DNA of 21,826 nucleotides from DAISJD01 sp036821645 (GTDB taxonomy: Bacteria > Pseudomonadota > Alphaproteobacteria > ATCC43930 > CGMCC-115725): the NCBI GenBank assembly GCA_036821645.1, contig DAISJD010000042.1, positions 1 through 21,826 on the forward strand, given 5' to 3'. The notes beneath the pieces are model-generated. The model was not told where the DNA came from. It ran no database searches and saw nothing but the letters and a program-made list of their open reading frames with translations. A program made the position numbers and the translations under genes. Numbering within the stretch: the first letter of the stretch is position 1; each line of letters begins with the position of its first letter. Below are positions 16,094 through 21,826 of this stretch, piece after piece.

Positions 16094-17086
16094 TCAGGCC
16101 CGCAGCAAATCCATCAAGAGGACCGCCGCCGCCAAATCTTCAAGCGCCGTGCCGACGGATTTGAATAAGGTGATCTGATCGTAATAACGTCGCCCAGCTT
16201 TGAGGCCACGGGTCAATTCGTAAAGGTCGGCGGCGATATCATCAAGCTGCAAACGACCATTGGCAAGGGGTTGCGTGATATCGCCCGCCTCCCGGCAGGC
16301 CCCGGCCCGCGTATCGACGAAGACGCGGGCACGGGCGATACAATCATCGTCGGCCTCGCGCATGGCGGGGGTGAAGCCGCCGACCAAATCGAGATGCACG
16401 CCCGTTGGCAGCCATTCGCCCTTGATGAGCGGCGTGTCGGCCAAGGTCGCGCAACTGATGATGTGCGCGCCGGCGACGGCACCGGCGAGATCGGTCGTGG
16501 CCGCCACTTTCAGGCGTGGACGATCGAGCCGATGCGCCAATTTTTCGGCTTTCGCCGGGTTGCGTCCCCAGATCAGCACGGAACAAATCGGTCGCACGGC
16601 GACATGCGCCTCGATCAGATGGGCCGCAAGTGCGCCGGTGCCGACGACGAGCAGACGTTCGCAATCGGCGCGGGAAAGATACTGAGACGCAAGGGCGGAG
16701 GCCGCTGCGGTTCGGCGCAGGGTTAGCGCCTGACCATCGATGACGGCGCGGACATTGCCGGTTGCCCCGTCCAAAAGGAGATAGGCCCCCATGACCGAGG
16801 GGAGTCCTCTGTCGCCGTTCGTCGGGAAAACCGTGACGGTTTTGATCCCGATATGCTTGCCCGCCTGCCAAGCGGGCATTACCAACAAGGTTGCCTCGGG
16901 GCTGCCGCTTTCGGGATCGATCGGGATCTGGTGATGATGGCGGTGCGGGACGGCGATCTCGGCGCGAAAAGCCGCGCGTAACGCCTCGATCAAGGGGGCA
17001 TAGGCCAAGGTGCCGTGAACTTCCGACGGGCCAATGAGACGCAGGCCTCCCATGATCGGCGGTCTGCCGCGCAGGCTGTCGCTCAT
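16094..17086 (-). CDS. Ornithine cyclodeaminase / mu-crystallin family protein
   Basis: This 330-residue NAD(P)-dependent family member has IGIKTVTVFPTN near residue 80, LPSVMGAYLLLDGATG, the Rossmann glycine loop VVGTGALAA near 150, IWGRNPAKAEKLA, and HLDLVGGFTPAMREAD near 245. The family includes ornithine cyclodeaminase, L-alanine dehydrogenase and ketimine reductases acting on 1-pyrroline- or 1-piperideine-2-carboxylate. Sequence alone does not separate them by eye. Pairing with a flavin amine oxidase favours a cyclic imine reductase, which is inference. It lies 32 bases after lapA and 31 before the oxidase. The ATG at 17086 is used; an internal ATG at 17053 is possible. No strong ribosome site was seen. 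Confidence 0.85.
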   Translation of the reverse strand: MSDSLRGRPPIMGGLRLIGPSEVHGTLAYAPLIEALRAAFRAEIAVPHRHHHQIPIDPESGSPEATLLVMPAWQAGKHIGIKTVTVFPTNGDRGLPSVMGAYLLLDGATGNVRAVIDGQALTLRRTAAASALASQYLSRADCERLLVVGTGALAAHLIEAHVAVRPICSVLIWGRNPAKAEKLAHRLDRPRLKVAATTDLAGAVAGAHIISCATLADTPLIKGEWLPTGVHLDLVGGFTPAMREADDDCIARARVFVDTRAGACREAGDITQPLANGRLQLDDIAADLYELTRGLKAGRRYYDQITLFKSVGTALEDLAAAVLLMDLLRA

Positions 17087-17118
17087 GGGCGGCGTTCTCG
17101 GATCAAGGGGGTGGCCCC

Positions 17119-17463
17119 TTACGCTGCCGTTGAAACGCGATGGACGCTGAGAGACTGGCCCACCGGTCGGATTTCTTTTGCCTTGGCGGCACGGGCATCG
17201 GCCAATTCGGCCTCACAGGCGGCAAGGGCCTTGGCCAAGCGGCGGCGTTCCCGTCGGCTTTTTGCAGCGGCAAGCCAGCCGAGTGCCCAACCAAACAGCA
17301 GCCCAACCCCCAATGCGGACAAGGTTACGAGGTAAATCGGTGCCGAAATCGCCACGGGAAACGGCCAAAAGCCAAGTTCGACCGGGGTGCGGTTGGAAAC
17401 GGCGAACAAGGCGGCGGCGATGGAAATAATCAGCAGGAAAAGCCAGAAGACAAGGCGCATCAT
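17119..17463 (-). CDS. lapA: LapA-domain (DUF1049) inner-membrane protein
   Basis: This small membrane protein has two predicted helices. The ATG at 17463 (first of ATGATG) is chosen because AAAGG lies seven bases upstream; it gives 114 residues. The first hydrophobic stretch is about residues 4-22 (FWLFLLIISIAAALFAVSN). The family motif NRTPVELGFWPFP follows, then a second helix about 38-62. A basic, Arg-rich coiled-coil tail ends the protein. In E. coli LapA helps LapB and FtsH control LpxC and so lipopolysaccharide supply. The rpsA-ihfB-lapA order seen here occurs in other proteobacteria. No lapB follows; an amino-acid reductase gene comes next instead. Confidence 0.8.
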   Translation of the reverse strand: MMRLVFWLFLLIISIAAALFAVSNRTPVELGFWPFPVAISAPIYLVTLSALGVGLLFGWALGWLAAAKSRRERRRLAKALAACEAELADARAAKAKEIRPVGQSLSVHRVSTAA

Positions 17464-17525
17464 CAAGAAACCTTTGGCAAGCGTGAGCACGCGCACAAGC
17501 ACGACCCGCCCCCCTGGTTACGCCG

Positions 17526-17554
17526 ATCTTGCCTCTACATCAATCGCCGGTCAA
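17526..17554 (-). promoter_or_regulatory. Candidate sigma-70 promoter for lapA and downstream genes
   Basis: On the minus strand TTGACC (17549-17554) and CAAGAT (17526-17531) are separated by 17 bases. The -35 box is good and the -10 box is weak. It lies about 65 bases before the lapA ATG and after the ihfB terminator, where a new start is expected. Confidence 0.3.
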
Positions 17555-17566
17555 ACAGGCGGGGTA

Positions 17567-17579
17567 TGTAACGGTTACA
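17567..17579. repeat. Palindrome TGTAAC-G-GTTACA upstream of the lapA promoter
   Basis: Six-base arms TGTAAC and GTTACA flank one central base. It sits 12 bases upstream of the candidate -35 box, a typical activator or repressor position. The regulator is unknown. Confidence 0.4.
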
Positions 17580-17603
17580 AAGGGGGCCTCACAGAGACGC
17601 CCC

Positions 17604-17652
17604 AAAAGCATGGGATGGGTCAGGCGGACGGTGCGATCGCTCGCCCCATCCC
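17604..17652 (-). terminator. Probable intrinsic terminator after ihfB
   Basis: GGGATGGG (17612-17619) pairs with CCCATCCC (17645-17652) around a GC-rich loop containing GCGATCGC. On the minus strand the stem is followed by ATGCTTTT, a weak U run at 17604-17607. It lies 21 bases past the ihfB stop. Confidence 0.5.
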
Positions 17653-17673
17653 GTGTTCGCCAGAGCCCGTGGA

Positions 17674-17985
17674 TCAGGCGGCGTCATCATCCTCATGATC
17701 GTCATCGACGCCATTGAGACGATCGCGCAATTGCTTGCCTGTCTTGAAAAAGGGTATGAATTTCTCTTCGACGGCGACGCTGTCGCCGGTTCGCGGATTC
17801 CTGCCGACCCGGGCATCGCGTTTCTTGACGGAGAACGCGCCGAAGCCCCGCAATTCTACCCGGTCGCCACGGGCAAGGGCCGACGAAATCTCGTCGAAGA
17901 CGGTCGTGACGATCCGTTCCACATCCCGTTGGTACAGGTGGGGATTCGCCTCGGCGAGTCGTAAAATAAGTTCGGACTTGGTCAT
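17674..17985 (-). CDS. ihfB: Integration host factor beta subunit
   Basis: IhfB pairs with IhfA to bind and sharply bend DNA at specific sites, aiding transcription, recombination and nucleoid structure. The frame opens at 18141, but the ATG at 17985 begins the conserved MTKSELILRLAEANPH and has an AGAGGGCAGG element upstream, giving 103 residues. The family core is clear: VFDEISSALARGDRVELRGFG, FSVKKRDAR, and GRNPRTG with the intercalating Pro in the beta arm, then FFKTGKQLRDRLN. The C-terminus carries an acidic extension (DDDHEDDDAA) longer than in E. coli IhfB. It is the gene after rpsA, the classic ihfB position, which supports IhfB over HU or IhfA. Confidence 0.95.
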   Translation of the reverse strand: MTKSELILRLAEANPHLYQRDVERIVTTVFDEISSALARGDRVELRGFGAFSVKKRDARVGRNPRTGDSVAVEEKFIPFFKTGKQLRDRLNGVDDDHEDDDAA

Positions 17986-18132
17986 TAAACCTGCCCTCTT
18001 TACGGCACGCACATGGGCGAGCCTGATCATCCATGGAAAAACCCTGCCAAACCAAGGGGCGATGGTCAAGCTGATGGATAATAATCTGACAATTTTCCTG
18101 CAAAAACGGCACAATCTGCGGGAAAACTGCCA

Positions 18133-18175
18133 CGAAAGCAATCGGGCGACGGTTATTTTGGAACCGCCGCCCGAT
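18133..18175 (-). terminator. Stem-loop terminator after rpsA
   Basis: ATCGGGCG (18141-18148) pairs with CGCCCGAT (18168-18175), and CGGTT pairs with AACCG inside after one mismatch. On the minus strand the stem is followed by TTGCTTTCG, a short broken U run. It lies 65 bases past the rpsA stop and separates rpsA from ihfB. Confidence 0.55.
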
Positions 18176-18197
18176 CACAGTCTTCGATTGTAGCGCA

Positions 18198-18225
18198 GGA
18201 TCGGGGTGCCGAATGGTCCCGATCC
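18198..18225 (-). other. Second hairpin just after rpsA
   Basis: GGATCGGG (18198-18205) pairs perfectly with CCCGATCC (18218-18225) around a 12-base loop, 15 bases past the rpsA stop. It has no U tract, so it may protect the rpsA 3' end or assist the downstream terminator. Confidence 0.4.
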
Positions 18226-18239
18226 CGCGATAGGGTCCG

Positions 18240-19952
18240 TTAGGCCGGATCCTTGTCACCCTTGGCGCGCATGGCGGCACCGAGGATGTCGCCCAGGCTT
18301 GCGCCCGAGTCGGAAGAACCGTAATCGGCCATGGCCTTCTTTTCTTCTTCCACTTCGCGGGCCTTGACCGAGAGTGCGATCTTACGGGTGGCCCGATCGA
18401 CGGATGTCACCTTGGCATCGATCTTATCGCCGACCGCAAACCGTTCCGGCCGTTGTTCGGCCCGATCGCGCGAGAGTTCGGCCTTGCGGATGAAGCCGGG
18501 GATCCCGTCGGGTGCCACGACTTCGAGGCCGTTCTCGGTGACCTGGGTCACGGTGCAGGTGACGACTTCGCCCTTCTTGATCCGGGCCATGCCTTCTTCG
18601 TACGGATCGTCGGTCAATTGCTTGATGCCGAGAGAGATCCGTTCTTTTTCGACATCGACGTCGAGCACCTTGACCCGGACAGTATCGCCCTTCTTATATT
18701 CTTGGACGACTTCTTCGCCCGGGCGGCCCCAGTCGAGATCGGAGAGATGCACCATCCCGTCGATATCGCCCGGCAGACCCACGAACAGACCGAATTCGGT
18801 GATGTTCTTGACTTCGCCTTCGAGTTCGCTGCCCTGCGGGAATTGTTCGGTGAAGCTTTCCCACGGGTTGGCCAAGGTTTGCTTCAGGCCGAGCGAGATG
18901 CGGCGCTTCTGCGGATCGACGTCGAGAACCATGACTTCGACTTCTTGCGAGGTCGAGACGATCTTGCCCGGATGGACGTTCTTCTTCGTCCAGGACATTT
19001 CGGAGACATGGACGAGACCTTCCACGCCGGGTTCCAGTTCGACGAACGCACCGTAGTCGGTAATGTTCGTGACGCGACCCTTGAAGCGGGCATGGGCGGG
19101 ATATTTCAGATCGACACCTTCCCACGGATCGGCCTCAAGCTGCTTCATGCCGAGCGAGATGCGCTGCGTCTCGGAATTGAAGCGGATAACCTGAACCTTG
19201 ACCGACTGACCGATATGGAGGGCTTCGGACGGATGATTGATCCGGCGCCAAGCAATGTCGGTGACGTGCAGCAAGCCGTCCACACCGCCCAGATCGACGA
19301 ACGCGCCGTAATCGGTGATGTTCTTGACGACGCCGTTGAGGATTTGGCCTTCCTTGAGGTTGGCGACCAATTCCGAACGGGCTTCGGCCCGGCTTTCTTC
19401 CAAGACGGCCCGACGCGAGACGACGATATTGCCGCGCGAGCGGTCCATTTTCAGGATCTGGAAGGGCTGCGGCGTGCCGATGAGCGGCGTGATGTCGCGC
19501 ACGGGGCGGATATCCACCTGACTGCCCGGCAGGAAGGCGACGGCCCCGTTCAGATCGACGGTAAACCCGCCCTTGACGCGCCCGTAAATGACGCCATTGA
19601 CCCGTTCGTTGGCCTGGAAGCTCTTTTCGAGCAAGGTCCAGGCTTCTTCGCGGCGGGCCTTTTCACGGCTCAGTTGGGCTTCGCCGTTTTTGTCTTCCAT
19701 CCGTTCCAGAAAGACTTCGACGATATCACCCGTCTTGATCTCATGGGGCTTGCCCGGTGTCGTGAATTCCTTCAGGGGAACACGACCTTCGGATTTCAGG
19801 CCGACATCGATCAGGACCATGTCGTTTTCGACGGCAATGACGATACCCTTGACGACGGTGCCTTCGAGGCTGGAGGATGTGCCGAGCGACTCGTCGAGGA
19901 GGGCAGCGAAGCTTTCTTTCTCAAATGCTTCGGCGAAATTTGTAGAAGCCAT
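18240..19952 (-). CDS. rpsA: 30S ribosomal protein S1
   Basis: S1 binds the 30S subunit and unfolds mRNA leaders for initiation. The ATG at 19952 (MASTNFAEAFEKESF) has GGGAGAG four bases upstream and is preferred over the longer frame to 19982. The 570-residue product has six S1 OB-fold repeats. The first two are divergent and ribosome-binding in known S1. Repeats three to five carry ITDYGAFVDLGGVDGLLHV, ITDYGAFVELEPGVEGLVHV and ITEFGLFVGLPGDIDGMVHL. The sixth is degenerate (VTENGLEVVAPDGIPGFI). Length fits alphaproteobacterial S1. It sits in the usual cmk-rpsA-ihfB order, with its own likely promoter and a leader of roughly 200 bases. Confidence 0.97.
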   Translation of the reverse strand: MASTNFAEAFEKESFAALLDESLGTSSSLEGTVVKGIVIAVENDMVLIDVGLKSEGRVPLKEFTTPGKPHEIKTGDIVEVFLERMEDKNGEAQLSREKARREEAWTLLEKSFQANERVNGVIYGRVKGGFTVDLNGAVAFLPGSQVDIRPVRDITPLIGTPQPFQILKMDRSRGNIVVSRRAVLEESRAEARSELVANLKEGQILNGVVKNITDYGAFVDLGGVDGLLHVTDIAWRRINHPSEALHIGQSVKVQVIRFNSETQRISLGMKQLEADPWEGVDLKYPAHARFKGRVTNITDYGAFVELEPGVEGLVHVSEMSWTKKNVHPGKIVSTSQEVEVMVLDVDPQKRRISLGLKQTLANPWESFTEQFPQGSELEGEVKNITEFGLFVGLPGDIDGMVHLSDLDWGRPGEEVVQEYKKGDTVRVKVLDVDVEKERISLGIKQLTDDPYEEGMARIKKGEVVTCTVTQVTENGLEVVAPDGIPGFIRKAELSRDRAEQRPERFAVGDKIDAKVTSVDRATRKIALSVKAREVEEEKKAMADYGSSDSGASLGDILGAAMRAKGDKDPA

Positions 19953-20156
19953 AGGCTCTCCCACGATCCAGAACGATTGCAATCGGACCGCCGAGGATCA
20001 AGGCGAAACCGATGGCCGCCGACAGGAATCGGGTGCGGCGGCAGAGACCCGTCACGTACGGACGAAACCAGCGCTCCCGACCCCCTGAAACAGGGTCGGA
20101 GGGCGCTGCGACGCCGACGGCCCTCCCAGGCGCAAACACCTGGGAAAGGGAAACCC
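19953..20156 (-). promoter_or_regulatory. Structured 5' leader of rpsA
   Basis: Three stems lie in series between the candidate promoter and the start codon. They are TCCCAGG/CCTGGGA (20124-20145, 8-base loop), a long imperfect stem closed by CAGCGC/GCGCTG with CCCTG/CAGGG at its tip (20069-20108), and GCCGCCG/CGGCGGC (20015-20042). A leader of this length before a ribosomal protein gene suggests feedback control; S1 represses its own translation in E. coli. Control here is inference. Confidence 0.45.
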
Positions 20157-20185
20157 CATATACGCGCCCTTGACCGAGACTGCAA
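20157..20185 (-). promoter_or_regulatory. Candidate rpsA promoter
   Basis: On the minus strand TTGCAG (20180-20185) and TATATG (20157-20162) are 17 bases apart, just downstream of the cmk terminator. The boxes match the consensus only in part, but spacing and placement are right for a separate rpsA start. Confidence 0.35.
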
Positions 20186-20248
20186 CCGCTTAGCGGTCCA
20201 GATCTGCCATCCTGTGCAGGCAGGGCTCCGTCTTGCGGGCGGTTTTGC

Positions 20249-20281
20249 AAAAAAGGCGCCCCATTCCAGGGTCTAGGGCGC
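20249..20281 (-). terminator. Intrinsic terminator overlapping the cmk stop codon
   Basis: GCGCCC (20256-20261) and GGGCGC (20276-20281) form the stem on either side of a 14-base loop. On the minus strand six T follow at 20249-20254. The upstream arm lies in the last cmk codons and the stop codon is in the loop. It is the best terminator in the window. Confidence 0.7.
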
Positions 20282-20914
20282 GCGTTTTGTTGCAATATGG
20301 GCCATGGCCGCAGCGATGGCGGTTTCGGCGTCGATATGGGTCGTGTCGATGAGATGGGCATCCGGGGCAAGACGGGTGGGGGCGGTGCTGCGGCCGCTGT
20401 CCCGTTCGTCGCGAATCCGCAACTCTTCGCGCACGGCGTCGAGGCCGATCGCTTCGCCCCGATTCGTCGCGTCGTGATGGCGACGGGCGGCCCTGGCGTC
20501 GAGGCTTGCGGTAATGAAAAATTTCACCGGCGCATCGGGACAGATCACGGTGCCGATATCCCGTCCGTCGAGGACGGCACCCGGGGGCCTGCGGGCAAAG
20601 TCCCGTTGGAACGCGACGAGGGCCGCGCGCACCGCCGGATGGGCGGCGACGACCGAGGCAAAGCGGCCGATTTCCTCGGCGCGCAGATCGGGATCGTCGA
20701 ACCGGGCGGGGTCGAGTTGGGCCGCGTGCCGGGCGGCAACGGCCGGATCGTGGGGGTCGTCGCCCGCCCGCAACACGTCGCGGGCGACCGCCCGGTAGAG
20801 GAGGCCCGTGTCGAGATGGTTCAGACCCAACAAGGCGGCGATTTTGCGGCCGATGGTCCCCTTGCCGGAGGCGGCGGGACCGTCGATCGCGATGACGAGG
20901 GGGGAAGAGGACAT
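20273..20914 (-). CDS. cmk: Cytidylate kinase
   Basis: Cmk phosphorylates CMP and dCMP with ATP. The ATG at 20914 is used; a TTG three codons upstream is less likely. The 213-residue product has the P-loop GPAASGKGT (residues 12-20), LNHLDTGLLYRAVA, the CMP-specific insert region, LDGRDIGTVICPDAPVKFFI, and the LID-region arginines in RDERDSGR. Its start lies 18 bases after the aroA stop, so the two are probably co-transcribed. An intrinsic terminator is built into the end of the gene. The aroA-cmk-rpsA order is common in proteobacteria. No clear ribosome site was seen. Confidence 0.95.
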   Translation of the reverse strand: MSSSPLVIAIDGPAASGKGTIGRKIAALLGLNHLDTGLLYRAVARDVLRAGDDPHDPAVAARHAAQLDPARFDDPDLRAEEIGRFASVVAAHPAVRAALVAFQRDFARRPPGAVLDGRDIGTVICPDAPVKFFITASLDARAARRHHDATNRGEAIGLDAVREELRIRDERDSGRSTAPTRLAPDAHLIDTTHIDAETAIAAAMAHIATKRAP

Positions 20915-20932
20915 GATGATCAAAGGGCCGTT

Positions 20933-21826
20933 TTAAGAATGCTGGTCGAGATTGAGGGCGGGTTCGATTGTGGCACCGAGACCGGTCATCAGGCCCACGA
21001 AATCGGGAAAACTGGTGTCGATCGTACTGCCGTCATCGATCGTGACCGGATTGCGGGCGACGAGGCCCATGACCAGAAAGGCCATGGCGATGCGATGATC
21101 GAGGCGGGCGGCAATGGTGCCGCCGCCGGGCGGGGGGCCGCCGCCGCCGTGCACGGTAAGGCGGTGGCCGTCGATGGTGCAGGAAACGCCGCAGGCCGTA
21201 AGGCCGTTCGCAATGGCCGTAAGGCGATCGCTTTCCTTGACGGTCAATTCTTCGAGCCCGTCCATCACCGTGTCCCCGGTGGCGCAGGCGGCGGCGATGG
21301 CCAGTATCGGGTATTCGTCGATCATGCTGGCCGCGCGCGCCGCCGGAACGTGGACGCCGGTCAGGTGCGATGCCGTCACGACGAGGTCGCCGACCGGTTC
21401 ATCACCGATCGATCGTTCGTTTTCGATCGTAATCGCGGCCCCCATCGCCTTTAAGGTGACGATGAGCCCCGTGCGTAACGGGTTCAGGCCCACCGCCTCA
21501 AGGGTGACGCGGGAGCCCGGCAGCAAGAGGGCGGCCACGAGCGGAAAAGCGGCGGAGGAGGGATCGGCCGGTAGGTCGAGGGCGGCGGGTCGCAAGGTGG
21601 GTTCGCCGTCCAGATGGATGGTGCGCGAACCGTCGGCGGCTTCGTCAACGGCGATATGGGCACCGAAATGGCGCAGCATGCGTTCGGTATGATCGCGCGT
21701 CGCCACGGGTTCGATCACCGTCGTGCGGCCGCGCGTATTGAGCCCAGCCAGCAGAATCGCCGATTTGACCTGGGCGGAGGCGACGGGCAGGCGATAGGTG
21801 ATGGGCATCGCGGTCCCGGTCCCGAT
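20933..21826 (-). CDS. aroA: 3-phosphoshikimate 1-carboxyvinyltransferase (EPSP synthase), N-terminus beyond window
   Basis: AroA joins phosphoenolpyruvate to shikimate 3-phosphate in the aromatic amino acid pathway. The frame stays open to the right edge, so roughly the first third is missing; the internal ATG at 21808 is not a start. Visible motifs are PVASAQVKSAILLAGLNT, VATRDHTERML, DPSSAAFPLVAALL, SMIDEYPILAIAAA, VKESDRL and LDHRIAMAF. Their wording matches the class II enzyme of Agrobacterium rather than the E. coli type. The residues that decide glyphosate tolerance lie in the missing part, so no statement on that is possible. A GGGGPPPGGG insert sits before the LDHRIAM block. Confidence 0.95.
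   Translation of the reverse strand: MGTGTAMPITYRLPVASAQVKSAILLAGLNTRGRTTVIEPVATRDHTERMLRHFGAHIAVDEAADGSRTIHLDGEPTLRPAALDLPADPSSAAFPLVAALLLPGSRVTLEAVGLNPLRTGLIVTLKAMGAAITIENERSIGDEPVGDLVVTASHLTGVHVPAARAASMIDEYPILAIAAACATGDTVMDGLEELTVKESDRLTAIANGLTACGVSCTIDGHRLTVHGGGGPPPGGGTIAARLDHRIAMAFLVMGLVARNPVTIDDGSTIDTSFPDFVGLMTGLGATIEPALNLDQHS

Noticed and set aside
17986..18141. Longer IhfB start
   Set aside because: The added residues precede the universal IHF N-terminus (MTKSELI) and run into the rpsA terminator.
18453..20276. Long open frame (about 600 codons) on the plus strand opposite rpsA
   Set aside because: It is antisense to a certain S1 gene with six clear repeats. Such antisense frames are common in GC-rich genomes, and the translation shows no family motif.
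19921..20370. Minus-strand frame spanning the cmk end and rpsA leader, with a hydrophobic stretch (FLSAAIGFALILGG)
   Set aside because: It overlaps the cmk terminator, the rpsA promoter and the rpsA start, and no ribosome site or homology is evident. The hydrophobic run is probably chance.

Overview
The window reads as chromosomal DNA of a motile, free-living alphaproteobacterium, most likely of the Rhodospirillales/Azospirillales group. The reasons are high GC with alphaproteobacterial protein sequences, a cheA-cheW-cheY-cheB-cheR cluster whose CheA carries a C-terminal receiver (the arrangement I know from Azospirillum and Rhodospirillum), the trpF/trpB-trpA-accD-folC block, the aroA-cmk-rpsA-ihfB-lapA block, and a class II (Agrobacterium-like) AroA. 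The placement is inferred from gene order and family resemblance; no database search was run.

Region 1 (1-5146, + strand) is a chemotaxis operon: the C-terminal part of a hybrid CheA, then CheW, CheY, CheB and CheR. Three of the four junctions are ATGA/GTGA stop-start overlaps. No chemoreceptor gene lies in the window.

Region 2 (5221-9590, - strand) converges on cheR and runs trpB-trpA-accD-folC: tryptophan synthase, the acetyl-CoA carboxylase beta subunit and folylpolyglutamate synthase. Region 3 (9591-13598, - strand) holds a FIST-domain sensor and a cytosolic GAF histidine kinase with long flanking spacers. It sits between trpB and trpF, which are usually adjacent in this group, so it looks like a signalling pair inserted in the tryptophan block.

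Region 4 (13599-17463, - strand) runs lapA, an ornithine-cyclodeaminase-family reductase, a sarcosine-oxidase-like FAD enzyme, pyrF and trpF. The oxidase, pyrF and trpF are translationally coupled. Region 5 (17604-21826, - strand) is aroA (cut by the window edge), cmk with a clear terminator, rpsA with a long structured leader, and ihfB.

Most of the window is housekeeping: pyrimidine, tryptophan, aromatic, folate and fatty-acid synthesis plus translation. The unusual parts are the FIST-kinase pair and its AT-rich upstream segment with two perfect inverted repeats, the alternative hairpins between the kinase and trpB, the reductase/oxidase pair next to pyrF, and the extra CheW-like domain in CheA. 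I saw no tRNA, rRNA, CRISPR array, insertion sequence or phage gene.
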